The position numbers were made by a program, and so were the translations under genes. From JBEKYD01 sp049509915 (GTDB taxonomy: Bacteria; Acidobacteriota; Terriglobia; Bryobacterales; Bryobacteraceae), in contig JBEKZL010000210.1 of assembly GCA_049509915.1 (NCBI GenBank), positions 1-13,594 on the forward strand: a stretch of DNA of 13,594 nucleotides. Reading direction: 5' to 3'. Position 1 is the first letter of the stretch. Every line of letters begins with the position of its first letter. Below, piece by piece: positions 12,846-13,594 of this stretch. The notes below the pieces were generated by a model. The model saw only the letters and a program-made list of their open reading frames with translations. It ran no database searches and was not told the DNA's origin.

Positions 12846-13226
12846 CTAAGCTGCATGAATCAATTCCTTGACCTTGCGCCGGATGGCGCCGGGCGAGTAA
12901 GGCTTGGGGAAGAACGCGTTCGCGCCGAGGCTCAGGGCGCGTTCCGAGGAAGCCGGATCCGGATCGCCGCTGACGACGAGAATGGGCAGGCCGGCGAAAC
13001 GGGGCTGCCCGCGCAACCGCGCGATCAGCTCGAAGCCGTCCATCGACGGCAGGTGAATATCAGTGATGACCGCCGCGATTTCGGTCGCCTCCAGAATGCG
13101 CAGCGCCTCTTCCGCGGTGGACGTGTGAGTCAGGCGCGGTTCGCCGTCCCCGTCGAAGGCGATTTCGAGGGTGGAGATAAAGTGGGCTTCGTCTTCCACC
13201 AGAAGTACGGTACGGCGCGGCGGCAT
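12846..13226 (-). CDS. Single-domain response regulator (CheY/Spo0F-like receiver)
   Basis: The 126-residue product is a stand-alone phospho-receiver. It has the full set of conserved residues: acidic pocket E11/D12 in LLVEDEA, phospho-acceptor D56 in VITDIHLPSMDGFEL, S86 in VVSGDP and K108 in FFPKPY. It has no output domain, so it must act by protein contact or phosphorelay. ATG at 13226 is chosen because it sits right before the first strand. A TAGGA 9 nt upstream includes the stop codon of the preceding regulator gene. A longer open frame to 13376 overlaps that gene and is rejected. It lies 11 nt downstream of an OmpR-type regulator and upstream of the porin, cupredoxin and kinase, and is a likely target of that kinase. 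That pairing is inferred from gene order. Confidence 0.93.
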   Translation of the reverse strand: MPPRRTVLLVEDEAHFISTLEIAFDGDGEPRLTHTSTAEEALRILEATEIAAVITDIHLPSMDGFELIARLRGQPRFAGLPILVVSGDPDPASSERALSLGANAFFPKPYSPGAIRRKVKELIHAA

Positions 13227-13237
13227 GCCTCCACGTC

Positions 13238-13594
13238 CTAAGGGATGAACCGATAGCCGACGCCGTGCATGGTCACGAAATGGCGGGGCGTTTCCGATTC
13301 CGTTTCCAGCTTCTGGCGCAGGCGCACCACGTGGGCGTCCACCGTTCGCGTATTGGGAAAGGCGTCGTAGCCCCACACCGAGTTCAGCAGCACGTCGCGG
13401 CTCAAAGCCCGGTCGGGGTTCTGGACGAAGAAGACCAGCAGCTTGTACTCCGCCCGGGTCAGCTTGACCTCGTCGCCGTGTTTCCGCACGATGGACCGGT
13501 CCAGGTCGACTTCGACGTCGGAAAACGCGATGGCGTGGCTGGCTTCCGGAGTGGTGCGGCGCAGCACCGCGCGGATGCGCGCCAGCAGCTCGCG
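13238..13594 (-). CDS. OmpR/PhoB-family response regulator (C-terminal part)
   Basis: This gene is incomplete: it runs off the right edge, so only the last 118 residues are visible. They start in the receiver-to-DNA-binding linker RELLARIRAVLRR, typical of this family. The winged-helix DNA-binding domain follows: LDRSIVRKHGDEVKLTRAEY, then LLVFFVQNPDRALSRDVLLN, the recognition-helix segment NTRTVDAHVVRLRQKLE, and the wing ending HFVTMHGVGYRFIP. The receiver half lies outside the window. It is probably the transcriptional output of the signalling cluster and the first visible gene of a leftward operon, followed 11 nt later by the single-domain receiver. Its DNA target is unknown. Confidence 0.93.
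   Translation of the reverse strand, partial: RELLARIRAVLRRTTPEASHAIAFSDVEVDLDRSIVRKHGDEVKLTRAEYKLLVFFVQNPDRALSRDVLLNSVWGYDAFPNTRTVDAHVVRLRQKLETESETPRHFVTMHGVGYRFIP

Noticed and set aside
13227..13376. Longer start for the single-domain receiver
   Set aside because: It would overlap the upstream regulator's winged helix. The sequence before MPPRRTVLLVEDE is unlike a receiver.
1..13594. tRNA, rRNA, CRISPR array, IS element or phage genes
   Set aside because: I looked for cloverleaf-like ends, regularly spaced identical repeats and transposase motifs and found none. The repeats present are short palindromic or direct words.

Overview
This is a GC-rich (roughly 60-65 %) bacterial chromosome segment with an outer membrane (a porin-like beta-barrel with a C-terminal Phe, and periplasmic proteins), many GTG starts, weak Shine-Dalgarno sites and palindromic intergenic repeats. 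The gene mix and repeat style remind me of soil Acidobacteriota (Bryobacterales / Solibacter-like). That placement is an impression, because the window holds no rRNA or other marker that would settle it.

Left part (1-3060). After about 270 bp of gene-free, repeat-bearing DNA come two leftward genes for membrane-anchored helical proteins: a DUF948-like protein (272-949) and a small YtxH-domain protein (1087-1395). Divergent from these is recX (1449-1991), across a short spacer holding a palindromic -10 element. An MBL-fold hydrolase of the WalJ/YycJ type (2170-2967) follows. It is bracketed by two copies of one hairpin repeat whose left arms are identical over 20 bases. The first copy looks like the recX terminator. 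The second ends about 21 bp before purB.

Middle (3071-8430). purB (adenylosuccinate lyase, 3071-4381) converges on a leftward RHH antitoxin / PIN toxin pair (5061-4413) whose genes overlap by 14 nt. A family 2 glycosyltransferase with an extra C-terminal beta-rich region (5306-6565) converges on a leftward two-gene unit. That unit is a CpaF/TadA-type secretion ATPase (8430-7090) with its own recognisable -10 element, overlapped by a NUDIX ADP-sugar pyrophosphatase (7093-6575). No other tad/pilus gene is visible near the ATPase.

Right part (8765-13594). This leftward block looks like a signalling unit, read in transcription order: an OmpR/PhoB-type response regulator (cut by the window edge), a single-domain CheY-like receiver 11 nt downstream, a spacer with a large inverted repeat, a coiled-coil-plus-beta-barrel porin, an exported cupredoxin with an amicyanin-spaced Cys-His-Met copper-ligand motif, and, 2 nt after it, a two-TM periplasmic-sensing histidine kinase. 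This cupredoxin-kinase-porin-regulator set is the best candidate here for an undescribed system, possibly copper, redox or electron-transfer sensing across the envelope. No tRNA, rRNA, CRISPR array or insertion sequence was recognised.
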